A stretch of DNA of 64,000 bases from assembly GCA_004551945.1 (NCBI GenBank), contig SFPN01000009.1:6071-70070 (forward strand), read 5' to 3'. The notes under the pieces were generated by a model. The model was not told where the DNA came from and made no database searches. It saw nothing but the letters and a program-made list of their open reading frames with translations. Each line of letters opens with the position of its first letter. The first letter of the stretch is position 1. This document shows, piece by piece, positions 15,477 to 24,686 of the stretch. Position numbers and translations under genes: made by a program. The DNA is from Clostridiales bacterium (GTDB taxonomy: Bacteria > Bacillota > Clostridia > Oscillospirales > Oscillospiraceae).

Positions 15477-16337
15477 TCACGGCTTGCACCGGCCGCAGGG
15501 GGTGTAGCCCTGGTCCAGCAGGGCCTGGCGGCTTTCTGTTGTCATCTGTTTGTTGCTCTCGTCCAGCTGCTGGGCGCTGGAACAGGAGGGCAGATGGAAC
15601 TTCCCGGTGTTGGTGTTAATTACGTACTCGGTCTCCGTTTGTTCTATCGTGCTGCCCTCCAGGGCGCTGTTTCCGGTGGCGTAGTCGATGGTCACCCCAG
15701 GTTGGACGTTGTAGCAGAACACATTAAAGCAGATGCCCTCGCCCTGGTCCTCCACGGATTTGGCCTCCATGAGAACCCCCTGGGCCACCAGATTATCCCC
15801 TTCAAAAATGGGGGTGACCCGGTAGAGCACATGGTTACCGGTCTCCTGCACGTAGTCGGCCACCATGTTTTCAAAGGGGAGCATCCCCGTGACGTTCAGG
15901 TACCGGGTGCCGGTAATCAGGTTTTGCTTGTTGGCGTTTTCCGCCGTCAGCTGATAGCCGATGAGGTGGCAGCGGTTGTACAGGTACTTGCCGTCCACGC
16001 AGTCATACTTCACCGTCTGCCAGCCGGTGGGCTTTACCTGGCCAATCTCCGACCGCTCCTCCGTGGGCATGGTGTCCAGCCCCACGCTGGCCATGGCGGG
16101 GCCGCACCGACCCAGCTGGTCCAGCTCGCTGTATTCCTCAAAGCTGGTGGCGGTGAGCGCACTGTCTGAAAAATAGGGCTCGCCGCCGTTTATCTGGACG
16201 TAAGGGGAGCCGGAATAGGCGGGAAGGGCATCCAGAGAAACCGGCGGAGACGCCGGCCCCAGGGAGCTGGAGCAGGCGGAAAGGGCCAGGCAGACCAGCG
16301 CGGCAAACAAACATGGGAGGGATTTCAGGGTTCGCAT
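15477..16337 (-). CDS. Lipoprotein DNA/RNA non-specific endonuclease
   Basis: The 286-residue product starts at the ATG at 16337. Residues 1-22 form a lipoprotein signal (FAALVCLALSACSSS, lipobox Cys at about residue 21). The central region with KYLYNRCHLIGYQLTAEN and NLITGTRYLNVTGMLPFEN resembles NucA/EndA-type beta-beta-alpha metal nucleases, with RCHLI supplying the catalytic His. The C-terminal tail (FHLPSCSSAQ ... GYTPCGRCKP) has three Cys residues and may bind metal. It is predicted to be surface anchored and to degrade extracellular nucleic acid. It overlaps the upstream small gene by 13 bases. Confidence 0.85.
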   Translation of the reverse strand: MRTLKSLPCLFAALVCLALSACSSSLGPASPPVSLDALPAYSGSPYVQINGGEPYFSDSALTATSFEEYSELDQLGRCGPAMASVGLDTMPTEERSEIGQVKPTGWQTVKYDCVDGKYLYNRCHLIGYQLTAENANKQNLITGTRYLNVTGMLPFENMVADYVQETGNHVLYRVTPIFEGDNLVAQGVLMEAKSVEDQGEGICFNVFCYNVQPGVTIDYATGNSALEGSTIEQTETEYVINTNTGKFHLPSCSSAQQLDESNKQMTTESRQALLDQGYTPCGRCKP

Positions 16338-16741
16338 GGAATATAGATCTCCTCTGTAATGGTTTTGTGGGAGGAACCGGCAAACTCTTCCTCTGCCGTC
16401 CTCTGAAAGCGGGTGAAGTCCAGGGGGCAGAACACGTCTGCCGGATAGTCCCGGTTCCAGCGGTACAAAATCACCTGCTGAATCCGGCCCAGGTCTTCGG
16501 GCAGGTCCGGAGTCTCCAGAAAACAGTACTCTCCAGGAGCAGTTTCTTCCAGGCAGTGTTCCGAAACACTTACCTGGGGACCGGTCTCCTGCTGAAACTG
16601 TTTGGCAGAGTAGGGGGACATCCACAGACGGGAGTGGGCGGTCTTTTCCAGAATCCGCGCCCGCAGCAGCCGGTCCTGGCTCTGGCGGCGGTGGTTGAAC
16701 AGGATGCCGCCCTGGTTGTCCACGCAGTAAATGAGGATCAT
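16325..16741 (-). CDS. Conserved hypothetical protein, nuclease partner gene
   Basis: A 138-residue cytoplasmic protein starts at the ATG at 16741. It begins MILIYCVDNQGGILFNHRRQ SQDRLL, followed by LWMSPYSAKQF and RWNRDYPADVFCP, and ends in SSHKTITEEIYI. I recall proteins with this layout from many Clostridia, always uncharacterised; no catalytic motif is obvious. Its stop lies inside the start of the nuclease gene, so the two form a unit. Confidence 0.6.
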   Translation of the reverse strand: MILIYCVDNQGGILFNHRRQSQDRLLRARILEKTAHSRLWMSPYSAKQFQQETGPQVSVSEHCLEETAPGEYCFLETPDLPEDLGRIQQVILYRWNRDYPADVFCPLDFTRFQRTAEEEFAGSSHKTITEEIYIPCEP

Positions 16742-16792
16742 GCCGGTCTCCTTTCCCGCCGTTTTGGGCATACTCTTCTTACCGCCCCAGGA

Positions 16793-16822
16793 TTGACAGA
16801 GCGGGGACACTCATTATACAAT
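16793..16822 (+). promoter_or_regulatory. Promoter for thiD
   Basis: TTGACA (16793-16798) is followed by TATACAAT (16815-16822), giving a -10 box at 16- or 18-base spacing. No riboswitch is seen in the leader of about 75 bases. Confidence 0.6.
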
Positions 16823-16904
16823 GATTTTATATCCGGCACAAGGGCAGAATCCCGGATTCCCCGGGTGTGCCGGTCCCATTCACCCCAGAAAAGGAGGCGC
16901 GGCA

Positions 16905-17717
16905 ATGAAAACAGCGCTGACCATCGCCGGCAGCGATTCCAGCGGCGGCGCAGGAATCCAGGCGGATATCAAAACCATGACCATGAACGGGGTCTACGCC
17001 ATGAGCGCCATCACCGCTCTCACCGCCCAGAACACCCTGGGCGTTACCGGAATTTTTGAGGTACCCCCCCAATTTTTGGCCCAGCAGATCGATGCCGTGT
17101 TCCAGGACATCCGTCCCGATGCGGTGAAGATCGGCATGGTCTCCTCCAGCGGCCTGATCCGCACCATTGCCGGCCGGCTGCGGGCCCATGAGGCAGAAAA
17201 CCTGGTGGTAGACCCCGTGATGGTGGCCACCAGCGGGGCACGGCTCATGGAGGCCGAGGCCATCAGTACCCTCACCCGGGAGCTTCTTCCCATGGCAGCC
17301 CTCCTCACCCCCAACATCCCCGAGGCGGAGGTTCTCTCCGGCCAGGCCATCCGCAGTCAGGCAGACATGCAGGCGGCGGCGGAGAAGATCAGCCGGGCCT
17401 ACGGCTGCGCGGTGTTGTGCAAGGGGGGCCACAGCCTCAGCGACGCCAACGACCTGCTCTATATTGACGGGCACTGCCAGTGGTTCCGGGGCCGCCGGAT
17501 TGACAACCCCAACACTCACGGCACAGGCTGCACCCTCTCCAGCGCCATTGCGGCCAATCTGGCCAAGGGGTTCCCCTTGGATCAGGCGGTTTCCCGGGCC
17601 AAGGCCTACATTTCCGGGGCTTTGGAAGCCATGCTGGACCTGGGGCAGGGGAGCGGCCCCATGAACCACGCCTTTGCTCTCACCGGCCTTTTCGCCCAGG
17701 AGGCCGGGGAGCCCTGA
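16905..17717 (+). CDS. thiD: HMP/HMP-phosphate kinase ThiD
   Basis: The 270-residue ribokinase-fold enzyme phosphorylates HMP and HMP phosphate for thiamine synthesis. It opens with TIAGSDSSGGAGIQADIKT, contains VVDPVMVATSGARL and ends its active site with NTHGTGCTLSSAIAANL (anion hole and catalytic Asp-less GTGC motif of this clade). The start at 16905 follows AAGGAGG. It complements thiC and thiE at 8.8-10.8 kb but has a separate promoter without a TPP riboswitch. Confidence 0.95.
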   Translation: MKTALTIAGSDSSGGAGIQADIKTMTMNGVYAMSAITALTAQNTLGVTGIFEVPPQFLAQQIDAVFQDIRPDAVKIGMVSSSGLIRTIAGRLRAHEAENLVVDPVMVATSGARLMEAEAISTLTRELLPMAALLTPNIPEAEVLSGQAIRSQADMQAAAEKISRAYGCAVLCKGGHSLSDANDLLYIDGHCQWFRGRRIDNPNTHGTGCTLSSAIAANLAKGFPLDQAVSRAKAYISGALEAMLDLGQGSGPMNHAFALTGLFAQEAGEP

Positions 17718-17759
17718 CCCAACACACACAAAGAAAGCGGACCAGACAGGAGGTCAACT

Positions 17760-18683
17760 ATGAACGAAATCTATGATGCTGTTATCGTGGGCGGCGGCCC
17801 CGGCGGGTACGCCGCAGCCCTTTACTGCGCCCGGGCCGGCCTGAGCACCGTAGTGCTGGAAAAGCTGGCACCCGGCGGCCAGATGGGCCTTACCGCCCAG
17901 ATTGACAACTACCCCGGCTTTGACGAGGGAATTTCCGGCTTTGCCCTGGGGGACAAGATGCGAAAGGGCGCGGAGCGGTTCGGCGCCAAAACCCAGGTAA
18001 CGGAGGTTCTCTCTCTCCAGCTGGAGGGAGCAGAGAAACAAATCGAGACCGCCGACGGAACCATCCTGGGCCGGACGGTGATCCTGGCCACCGGAGCCCG
18101 GGCCAAGGGTCTGGGCCTGCCCGGCGAGGAGGCATTGGCCGGCCGGGGGCTCAGCTTCTGCGCCGCCTGCGACGGGATGTTCTACCGGGGCAAAACCGTG
18201 GTGGTGGTAGGCGGCGGAAACTCCGCGGCGGGGGACGCTCTGCTCCTCTCCCGCCTGTGCCAGAAGGTGATTCTGGTCCACCGCCGGGATACCCTGCGGG
18301 CCTCCCGGGTCTACCACAAGCCTCTGCTGGAGGCAGAAAACGTGGAGATCCACTGGAACTGCAATGTCACCCAGCTGCTCCAGGACATCCGCCTCACCGG
18401 CGTGCGCATCAAAAACAGCGTCACCGGGGAGGAGACCGACCTGACTTGCGACGGCCTTTTCATCAGCATCGGCAGAGCCCCCGCCACAGAGCTGGTAAAG
18501 GATCAGCTGACCCTGGACCCGGCGGGTTATGTAGTGGCTGACGAGAGCACCCGGACCAATCTCCCTGGGGTCTTTGCCGTAGGCGATGTGCGGACCAAGG
18601 CCCTGCGCCAGGTGGTCACCGCGGCGGCGGACGGCGCTGTAGCCGCCCACTACGCCGAGGCCTATCTCACCGAGGACGCTTAA
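17760..18683 (+). CDS. trxB: Thioredoxin reductase family flavoprotein
   Basis: The 307-residue protein has an N-terminal FAD site (VIVGGGPGGYAAALYCARAG), the redox motif CAAC (SFCAACDGMFY, about residues 136-139), an NADPH site (VVVVGGGNSAAGDALLLS) and the C-terminal FAD motif GVFAVGDVRTK. It probably reduces thioredoxin or a related disulfide protein. The motif is CAAC rather than the usual CATC, and relatives of this kind can use ferredoxin or other partners, so the electron donor is not settled. It follows thiD by 42 bases. Confidence 0.85.
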   Translation: MNEIYDAVIVGGGPGGYAAALYCARAGLSTVVLEKLAPGGQMGLTAQIDNYPGFDEGISGFALGDKMRKGAERFGAKTQVTEVLSLQLEGAEKQIETADGTILGRTVILATGARAKGLGLPGEEALAGRGLSFCAACDGMFYRGKTVVVVGGGNSAAGDALLLSRLCQKVILVHRRDTLRASRVYHKPLLEAENVEIHWNCNVTQLLQDIRLTGVRIKNSVTGEETDLTCDGLFISIGRAPATELVKDQLTLDPAGYVVADESTRTNLPGVFAVGDVRTKALRQVVTAAADGAVAAHYAEAYLTEDA

Positions 18684-18689
18684 CCGGCG

Positions 18690-20600
18690 TTACCTTCTCT
18701 TCCGTCTGTGCCGGCGCACGCACCGCCGGATCAGGAGAACCACCACCAGGATCAGCACCACCACAATGGCCAGCACCGCCAGGGTGATGCCGTTGGGGTT
18801 GGACAGCAGGTGGGTAAGGCTCCAGCTGTCATCCACGGTCTTGCGTCCGTCCGGGCTGCTGTATTCCGGGGAGACGGTGCCCATGTCCGCCAGATAGGAG
18901 GCCAAGGCGTACCACTCTTTGATCTCATTGCCGTTCTCATCGTGGAGGATATAGGCTTCCAGATCGGTGATCTCATTGCCCTGGGCGTCCCGGGGGGTAA
19001 TGCTCAGAATACCGAAGGATTTTTCATTCACCGCTCCCAGCATCTGCCCGCAGTACAGGCCGGTGACCACCCGGTACAGCTTGTCATCCTGAAGGGGGAT
19101 CTCCGAGCCGTCCTCCAGAATCTGGGCGCACTGGGTCACCCGGTTAAAGAGCATCCGGTGGGGGTTGAAGGTGAAGGACATGCCGGAGACATACAGCTGG
19201 GCGGCGGGCATCAGGGATGTTACAGAAGCATCCACCTCAAAGGCGTTTTTCAGATCCTCACCGGTGATCCAGACGGACACCAGGGGGTACCCGGGTATGC
19301 CGTCCGCCCCGATCCCCAGAGAGGAGACATTGAACACATCCGACGCCGTCAGTTCTCCCACCGGCAGGGACTCCCGGATGACGCCGGCAGCGGTGAGGGC
19401 AATGTCCACTGGCACCCCGTCCTCGCCCTCTGCCTGCCGTACCGCCCAGCGGTAGGAATCGGCGATGAGGTTGCCCAGGGCAGACTCCCGGTGCTGGGCA
19501 TACAGGTCGTCTACACTGTCAAAGGAATAGGGATTGTTCACCAGGACCTGGTCGAAGGTTAAGCCGCCGAACTGCATGAGGTAGCTTTCCTCCACCAGGT
19601 CTTTGTATGATTCGATCTGGGCATCCATGGCCTCGGACTCTGCCAGGCTGTCGTCAATGGGGACAAGCTGGTAGTCCGCCTGGGAGAGATTGTCTCCCTC
19701 CCGGTTCAGGGTCAGAACGCCCAGGTTCTTGCAGTACTCCCCGGCGGAGACGATATAGGTCCCGTTGGTGTAAATGGGCTCCTCCAGGGTGGTGTGGGAG
19801 TGGCCGGAGACGATCACGTCAATGCCGTCCACCTTCTCCGCCAGCTTTTCGTCCTCAGAGCTTGCCTTGTTCTCGCTGGTACCGCTGTGGGACAGGCAGA
19901 CCACCACCCGGGGCTCCGGGACTTCCGCCTGGATCTGCTCCACCACCTGCCGGGCCGTGTCGATGGGGTCCTCCAGGATCATGCCGGACATGGGGGCGCA
20001 GGCGTCGGAGTTCTCTCCCATGATTCCAAAGACCGCAAAGTTGACCCCACCCCGTTCAATAACGGTGTAATCCTCCACGCCGCACCGGTCGAAGGCAGTC
20101 CAGACGGCTGCGGCGTCCTGGTCGTACCCCTCCTGACCCTCCACGGGGGGCTTGTAGTTTGCCTCCACAATGGCGGGCAGAGGCTCTCCGCTGTCTGCGG
20201 CGGCGTTCAGCATGCTGGCAAGCCCTGCGGCCCGGTAGTCATACTCGTGGTTGCCGAAGGTGACGGCGTCATAACCCAGCGCACCCAGGGACCGCAGCTC
20301 TGAGGCCTGGTCTGCATAGATGGTCTGGAACAGGGTACCCATGGAGAAGTCCCCAGCGTCTACCAGCAGCGCGTCCGGATGCAGGAGCTTCTGCTGGTCG
20401 ATGGCCGTTTTCAGCCGGGCAAAGCCCCCGTAGGATTTGCCGGTTTCGTCAGAAGCCGGCAGCAGGTGAGAGTGCATGTCGTGGGTAAAGAGGATGGTAA
20501 CCGTCTCGCCGGTTTCCGCCGGCGCAGCCAGCGCAGCGGGCACCAGACCCACCAGCAGCTGCACTGTCAAAAGCACACACATAATTCGTCGCTTGACCAT
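18690..20600 (-). CDS. Membrane-anchored 5'-nucleotidase / metallophosphatase
   Basis: The 636-residue product has an N-terminal signal peptide (LLTVQLLVGLVPAALA), then the UshA-type metallophosphatase domain with FTHDMHSHLLP, DAGDFSMGT, GNHEYDYR and SGHSHTTLEE, and a C-terminal nucleotide-binding domain (FNPHRMLFNRVTQ region). It ends with one membrane helix and a basic tail (RRCVRRHRRKRR), so it is anchored at the cell surface. It likely dephosphorylates extracellular nucleotides. It converges with the thioredoxin reductase gene, the two stops being only 6 bases apart. Confidence 0.9.
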   Translation of the reverse strand: MVKRRIMCVLLTVQLLVGLVPAALAAPAETGETVTILFTHDMHSHLLPASDETGKSYGGFARLKTAIDQQKLLHPDALLVDAGDFSMGTLFQTIYADQASELRSLGALGYDAVTFGNHEYDYRAAGLASMLNAAADSGEPLPAIVEANYKPPVEGQEGYDQDAAAVWTAFDRCGVEDYTVIERGGVNFAVFGIMGENSDACAPMSGMILEDPIDTARQVVEQIQAEVPEPRVVVCLSHSGTSENKASSEDEKLAEKVDGIDVIVSGHSHTTLEEPIYTNGTYIVSAGEYCKNLGVLTLNREGDNLSQADYQLVPIDDSLAESEAMDAQIESYKDLVEESYLMQFGGLTFDQVLVNNPYSFDSVDDLYAQHRESALGNLIADSYRWAVRQAEGEDGVPVDIALTAAGVIRESLPVGELTASDVFNVSSLGIGADGIPGYPLVSVWITGEDLKNAFEVDASVTSLMPAAQLYVSGMSFTFNPHRMLFNRVTQCAQILEDGSEIPLQDDKLYRVVTGLYCGQMLGAVNEKSFGILSITPRDAQGNEITDLEAYILHDENGNEIKEWYALASYLADMGTVSPEYSSPDGRKTVDDSWSLTHLLSNPNGITLAVLAIVVVLILVVVLLIRRCVRRHRRKRR

Positions 20601-20871
20601 TCAACACACGTCCTTTTTCAGTTTGTTGTATTTTGCATAGTGTACCATATTCCGCCGGTGCAGGCAATCCTACAAACCAAACCCTTCACCCCCATCCAGG
20701 CAGTATGTTCTGCCCGGATGGGGGCTTCTTTTGGAAAAGTCTGTCGAAAAATCCCGGATTAGGGTGGGATTTTTCCTCTGTCTCTGGTATAATGGGAATT
20801 GTTGGACCGGCCAGGGCAAGCTGACCGGCCCGGCCCCTGTACGAAAGAGGCACAAACGAAGGGAGATTCTT
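20601..20871. promoter_or_regulatory. Divergent intergenic region with promoters and a hairpin
   Basis: For the nucleotidase, minus-strand TTGCCT (20667-20662) and TACACT (20644-20639) are 17 bases apart. For the lysozyme gene a good -10 box TATAAT lies at 20788-20793 without a clear -35. Between them, arms at 20691-20702 and 20711-20722 form a hairpin followed by GGCTTCTTTT on the plus strand. That resembles a plus-strand terminator, although no gene precedes it. A short untranslated RNA is possible but unproven. Confidence 0.5.
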
Positions 20872-22116
20872 ATGAAAAAACGCATGACCGCTCTCCTGCT
20901 GGTGGTATGCCTGATCGCGGCGGTGCTGCCCACCACCGTATCTGCCGCATCCACAAATCAGGAGACGATATGGAACTACTTACGGGCCCAGGGCTTCTCC
21001 GCTGCCGGAGTAGCCGGCATCATGGGCAACCTGGAGGCCGAGTCCGGCTACCTGCCCAACAACATGGAGGACACCGCCAACCGGAAGTCCGGCTTCAGCG
21101 ACGCCCAGTTCACCGAAGGGGTGGACAGCGGCGAGATCACCAGGGAGGAGTTCATCTCCTCCGACCGCTTCGGCGTGTGTACCTGCAACCCCACCGGCAG
21201 CCCCACCGGGCAGGAGTATGGCTACGGCCTGGCCCAGTGGACCTTCACCACCCGAAAGGCCGCCCTGTATGACTTTGCCAAGAGCAGAGGGGTCAGCATC
21301 GCGGACCTGACCATGCAGCTGGACTTCATGATCGGGGAGATGAGCAGCTCGCTCAAATCCTATCTGAAAAGCGCCACCGACGTGGAGGATGCCTGCGTCA
21401 CCTTCCACAATGATTACGAGCGGTCCTCCGCCACCGCGTTCATGCTCACCGGGCGGGTGAACAGGGCCATCAGTGTCTACAACAAGTATTCCGGTTCCAC
21501 TTATGTGAAGCCGGGAACCGTTCACTTCCCCAAGGTCGCCGTCTACACCCAGGGCCAGTTCACCGACGTGTCCGCTTCTGAATGGTACACCGGAAGCGTT
21601 GCGTCGGCGGTGGAGTTCGGCCTCATGAAGGGCAACGGCCCCTCGACCTTCAATCCCACCGGCAATGTGACCATCGCGGAGGCCGTTACCATGGCGGCCC
21701 GAATCCACAGCATCTACACCACCGGCGGAGAGTCCTTTGTCCAGAAGAGCGGCCAGGCCTGGTACCAGGTCTACCTGGACTACGCCTATCAGAACGGCAT
21801 CATCAGCCAGAGTGACTATACCTGCGACGTGAACCAAAAGATCACCCGGGCAAAGTTTGCAGCGATCTTCGCCAAGGCCCTGCCGGAAAAAGCGCTGGTT
21901 ACCAAGAACACTGTGGCGGACGCCAAGATTCCCGACGTGCCCATGTCCGCAACCTATGCCGCCGCCGTATATCAGCTCTACCGGGCCGGTATCCTTTCCG
22001 GCAGCGATGAGGCAGGCAGCTTCTATCCCCAGAATACCATCCGGCGGGCAGAGGCCGCCGCCGTGGTCTCCCGAATGGCAGACAGCGACAACCGGGTAGC
22101 AGTTTCTCTGCCCTGA
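20872..22116 (+). CDS. Secreted lysozyme with SLH repeats
   Basis: The 414-residue protein has a signal peptide (residues 1-25, LLLVVCLIAAVLPTTVSA), a phage tail-tip lysozyme domain (about 28-170; GIMGNLEAESGY supplies the catalytic Glu, and YGYGLAQWTF follows) and three SLH repeats (about 222-405, starting FTDVSASEWYTGSVASAVEFG). SLH repeats tether proteins to cell wall polymers, so this is probably a surface muramidase for wall remodelling rather than a phage enzyme. No phage genes are near. Confidence 0.9.
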   Translation: MKKRMTALLLVVCLIAAVLPTTVSAASTNQETIWNYLRAQGFSAAGVAGIMGNLEAESGYLPNNMEDTANRKSGFSDAQFTEGVDSGEITREEFISSDRFGVCTCNPTGSPTGQEYGYGLAQWTFTTRKAALYDFAKSRGVSIADLTMQLDFMIGEMSSSLKSYLKSATDVEDACVTFHNDYERSSATAFMLTGRVNRAISVYNKYSGSTYVKPGTVHFPKVAVYTQGQFTDVSASEWYTGSVASAVEFGLMKGNGPSTFNPTGNVTIAEAVTMAARIHSIYTTGGESFVQKSGQAWYQVYLDYAYQNGIISQSDYTCDVNQKITRAKFAAIFAKALPEKALVTKNTVADAKIPDVPMSATYAAAVYQLYRAGILSGSDEAGSFYPQNTIRRAEAAAVVSRMADSDNRVAVSLP

Positions 22117-22133
22117 ATCCCCGACGAAAAAAG

Positions 22134-22173
22134 AAAACCCGGAATCCCGCAGCAGCGCGGGATTCCGGGTTTT
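22134..22173. terminator. Bidirectional terminator
   Basis: A perfect 17-bp stem (22134-22150 with 22157-22173) with A-rich and T-rich flanks lies between the convergent lysozyme and SDR genes and can serve both. Confidence 0.9.
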
Positions 22174-22183
22174 TCTTTTTGGT

Positions 22184-22948
22184 TCAGATTCTTCGCAGGC
22201 CCTCCCAGCAGGCCATCACAACGCCGTTGGGGAGGAACTTGCTGCCCACCCGCTGAACCAGAGAGGGAAGACCGCAGGTGGTCACAGGCAGCACCTTGCT
22301 GTCCCGCAGGGCCCGTCGGGCCACCGTTTCCGGTTTGAGGGCAAAGGGATAGCTGCGCACCGTCCGCCCGTTTTGAGTGTCCTTGGCAACGTCGATAAAC
22401 TCTGTCTTAATCCAACCGGGGCACACCGCCGTAACCCGGATGCCCCGGGGGGCCACCTCCCAGCGCAGCGCCCGGCTGTAGCTGAGAAGAAATGCCTTGG
22501 TGGCCGCGTACACGTTCAGGCCGGGGAGCGGCTGAAAAGCCGCCGAGGAGCAGATCTCCAGCACCCGGCCTCCCCGCTTCATGTAGGGGAGCACCGCTTC
22601 CGTCAGGTTCACCGCGGCCTTGCAATTTAAGTCGATCATGCCGCTGACCTCTTTCCGGCTGAGATCCGCATAGGTGCCGAACTTGCCAAAGCCCGCAGAG
22701 TTAATGAGAATGTGTACCTCCGGCTGGGTTTCCTCCAGAAGGGCTGCCAGCTGCTCCATGCTCTCCGGCTGGACCAGATCCAGCGCCAGCGGCCGCAGAG
22801 GGGTTTTCAGCTCACTGGCCAGAGCCTCCATCCGGTCAGCCCGGCGGGCCACGCCCCAGAATTCATCCAGGCCGCCCTGCTGGTCCAGCCGCCGGAGAAA
22901 CGCCGCGCCCAGCCCGGAGGACGCACCTGTTACAATGGCAATTTTCAT
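22184..22948 (-). CDS. Short-chain dehydrogenase/reductase
   Basis: The 254-residue protein is a classical SDR: cofactor motif VTGASSGLGAAF at residues 6-17, NSAGFG, catalytic Ser in EICSSAAF and YAATK with the active Tyr and Lys. It resembles the broad DltE/YqjQ-like group that reduces carbonyls with NAD(P)H. The substrate is unknown. It is a single gene with a terminator shared with the lysozyme gene. Confidence 0.85.
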   Translation of the reverse strand: MKIAIVTGASSGLGAAFLRRLDQQGGLDEFWGVARRADRMEALASELKTPLRPLALDLVQPESMEQLAALLEETQPEVHILINSAGFGKFGTYADLSRKEVSGMIDLNCKAAVNLTEAVLPYMKRGGRVLEICSSAAFQPLPGLNVYAATKAFLLSYSRALRWEVAPRGIRVTAVCPGWIKTEFIDVAKDTQNGRTVRSYPFALKPETVARRALRDSKVLPVTTCGLPSLVQRVGSKFLPNGVVMACWEGLRRI

Positions 22949-23056
22949 CCTGTATCTCTCCCCCTCAGATTCCGTCTACCCGTTTTACCGGCGTTCACAA
23001 CCTTATTTTAGTCCGTTTTCCAGGAAAATACAACGGGCAGGGCCTGGGGGAGATAA

Positions 23057-23815
23057 TTATTTCAGGGCTGCCCCCCGGATGTTGGCCTGGCGGACCAGCA
23101 GCCAGGCCAGGAAAGCAAACACCGCGGCAATCACCAGAAAGATCAGCATCCCGGCCCAGGGGGAGGAGAGGAAGAACCAGACCAGCTCCTTCAGCAGGTT
23201 CAGCAGCGGGGTCAGAGGCTCCCGGAAGTAGTACCCCAGGGAGGGCAGGCCCGTGAGCAGCACCGGGATGGAAAGGCCGGCCAAAACGCACCCCAGCTTG
23301 TTCAGCCGCCAGAACAGGAAGGTGAGGAAGAGGCCCGCGGCAAAGCAGCAGAGCATCAGGGTGGCGTTAAAGAGAACGGAGACGAGATGCTGGGCTGCCG
23401 AGGTGAAGGCCATCTGATCCAGATAGATCATAACGTAGAGATCAGAGACGGCAACGTTGCCGCCGCTCAGGGCTTGGGTCCCGCTGATGAGCACTGCGCC
23501 GGCCAGTCCCAGCAGCAGGGACGCCAGAACGGAGCTTACCAGAAGCCCCAGGAAAGAGGTCCGCCGGCTGACTCCCATCTGCACCCCCAGGCGAAGAGCC
23601 TGCCGAGGCAGGACGATGCCGAAAACGAAAAGAAAGACCGCGCTGGCAAAGCCGTAGCCATTGTACTGGACGACGCCTTTCCCCCAGGAAACCGAGATGT
23701 AGAAGGAGCCTGAAAACAGCAGGATAAGAAAGATATTGACGCCCAAAAAGACGGCCCCGGACAGCAGGTACTCCCGCATCTGATACCGCAGGGTGGGTTT
23801 AATGCTCGTAACCAT
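23057..23815 (-). CDS. ABC transporter permease (ABC-2 type)
   Basis: The 252-residue protein has about six hydrophobic helices (for example YLLSGAVFLGVNIFLILLFS and LIFLVIAAVFAFLAWLLV) and a short soluble segment RLGVQMGVSRRTSFLG. It overlaps the ATPase gene by 17 bases and is the membrane half of that transporter. The pairing with a YtrA-type GntR repressor suggests a stress-induced exporter, as in Bacillus ytr operons; the cargo is unknown. Confidence 0.8.
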   Translation of the reverse strand: MVTSIKPTLRYQMREYLLSGAVFLGVNIFLILLFSGSFYISVSWGKGVVQYNGYGFASAVFLFVFGIVLPRQALRLGVQMGVSRRTSFLGLLVSSVLASLLLGLAGAVLISGTQALSGGNVAVSDLYVMIYLDQMAFTSAAQHLVSVLFNATLMLCCFAAGLFLTFLFWRLNKLGCVLAGLSIPVLLTGLPSLGYYFREPLTPLLNLLKELVWFFLSSPWAGMLIFLVIAAVFAFLAWLLVRQANIRGAALK

Positions 23816-24686
23816 AAGATCCTTCCTTTCTCTCCTGGTCCTCCGCTTCCTGGAGGCTGATAAAGTAGTCCTGTAACCGCAGGGGGCTCTGCTCCAGCCC
23901 CACGGGGAGGCTTCCCTCGGGCCGGCCCTGGATGCTGACGGTTTTCAGCCCACCCAGAGCGTGGGCGGTGAGAACCTGACGCCCGGCGGCGTAGTCGTCC
24001 ACCAGCCCGGAAGGGCCGGAAACGGTGTAAGCGTTGGCCATGAGTTCCTCTGTGGGGGCATCCCGGAGGACCCGCCCCTCCCGGAGGATGATGGTGTGGT
24101 CGATGAGGTTTTCCACCTCGGAAATCAGGTGGGTGGAGAGAAGAATGGTGCTGTCTCCCTGGGCAAACTTCTCCACCAGCAGCCGGTAGAACAGATCCCG
24201 GTGCTGAGCATCCAGGCCCAGAACCGGCTCATCAAAGATGAGGTAGGGGGTGTTGACGCTGAGGCACAGGATCAGCCGGAAGATGGAGGAATACCCGGTG
24301 GACAGGGCGGTGATCTTCTTTTTCAGGGGCAGACCGAACTGTCTGGCCAGGTCCAGGGCATAATCCTGGTCAAAGCTGGGGTAGAACCAGGACATGGTGC
24401 GAAAGGCCCGCCCCACCCTCATGTCATCGGGGAAAAAGTTCTGCTCGCCCACCAGAAAAATCTGGTGCAGGGCCTCATCGTTGTTCTGCACGGGCATGCC
24501 GTCCACCAGCACCTGTCCCTGGTCCGGCCGCTGCCGGTCGGTGAGGATGCTAAGCAGGGTGGTCTTGCCGGCACCATTGCTGCCCAGCAGGCCGTAGATA
24601 TGGCCGGGCTCCAGGGTCAGGGAAACCTGGTCCAGGGCGGTGGTTTTTCCAAAGGTTTTTGAGATGTTCTGCAATTCAATGGACAT
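23799..24686 (-). CDS. ABC transporter ATP-binding protein
   Basis: The 295-residue ATPase has Walker A GSNGAGKTTLLS (about residue 36), Walker B YLIFDEPVLGLDA and the switch His in LLSTHLISEVE. The signature is the variant LSTGYSS rather than LSGGQ, as is common in YtrB-like ATPases. It powers the adjacent permease. Translation is coupled to both neighbours by overlaps of 11 bases (GntR) and 17 bases (permease). Confidence 0.9.
   Translation of the reverse strand: MSIELQNISKTFGKTTALDQVSLTLEPGHIYGLLGSNGAGKTTLLSILTDRQRPDQGQVLVDGMPVQNNDEALHQIFLVGEQNFFPDDMRVGRAFRTMSWFYPSFDQDYALDLARQFGLPLKKKITALSTGYSSIFRLILCLSVNTPYLIFDEPVLGLDAQHRDLFYRLLVEKFAQGDSTILLSTHLISEVENLIDHTIILREGRVLRDAPTEELMANAYTVSGPSGLVDDYAAGRQVLTAHALGGLKTVSIQGRPEGSLPVGLEQSPLRLQDYFISLQEAEDQERKEGSYGYEH

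Noticed and set aside
20872..22116. Prophage remnant around the lysozyme
   Set aside because: No other phage gene is nearby, and the SLH repeats and signal peptide point to a host surface enzyme.
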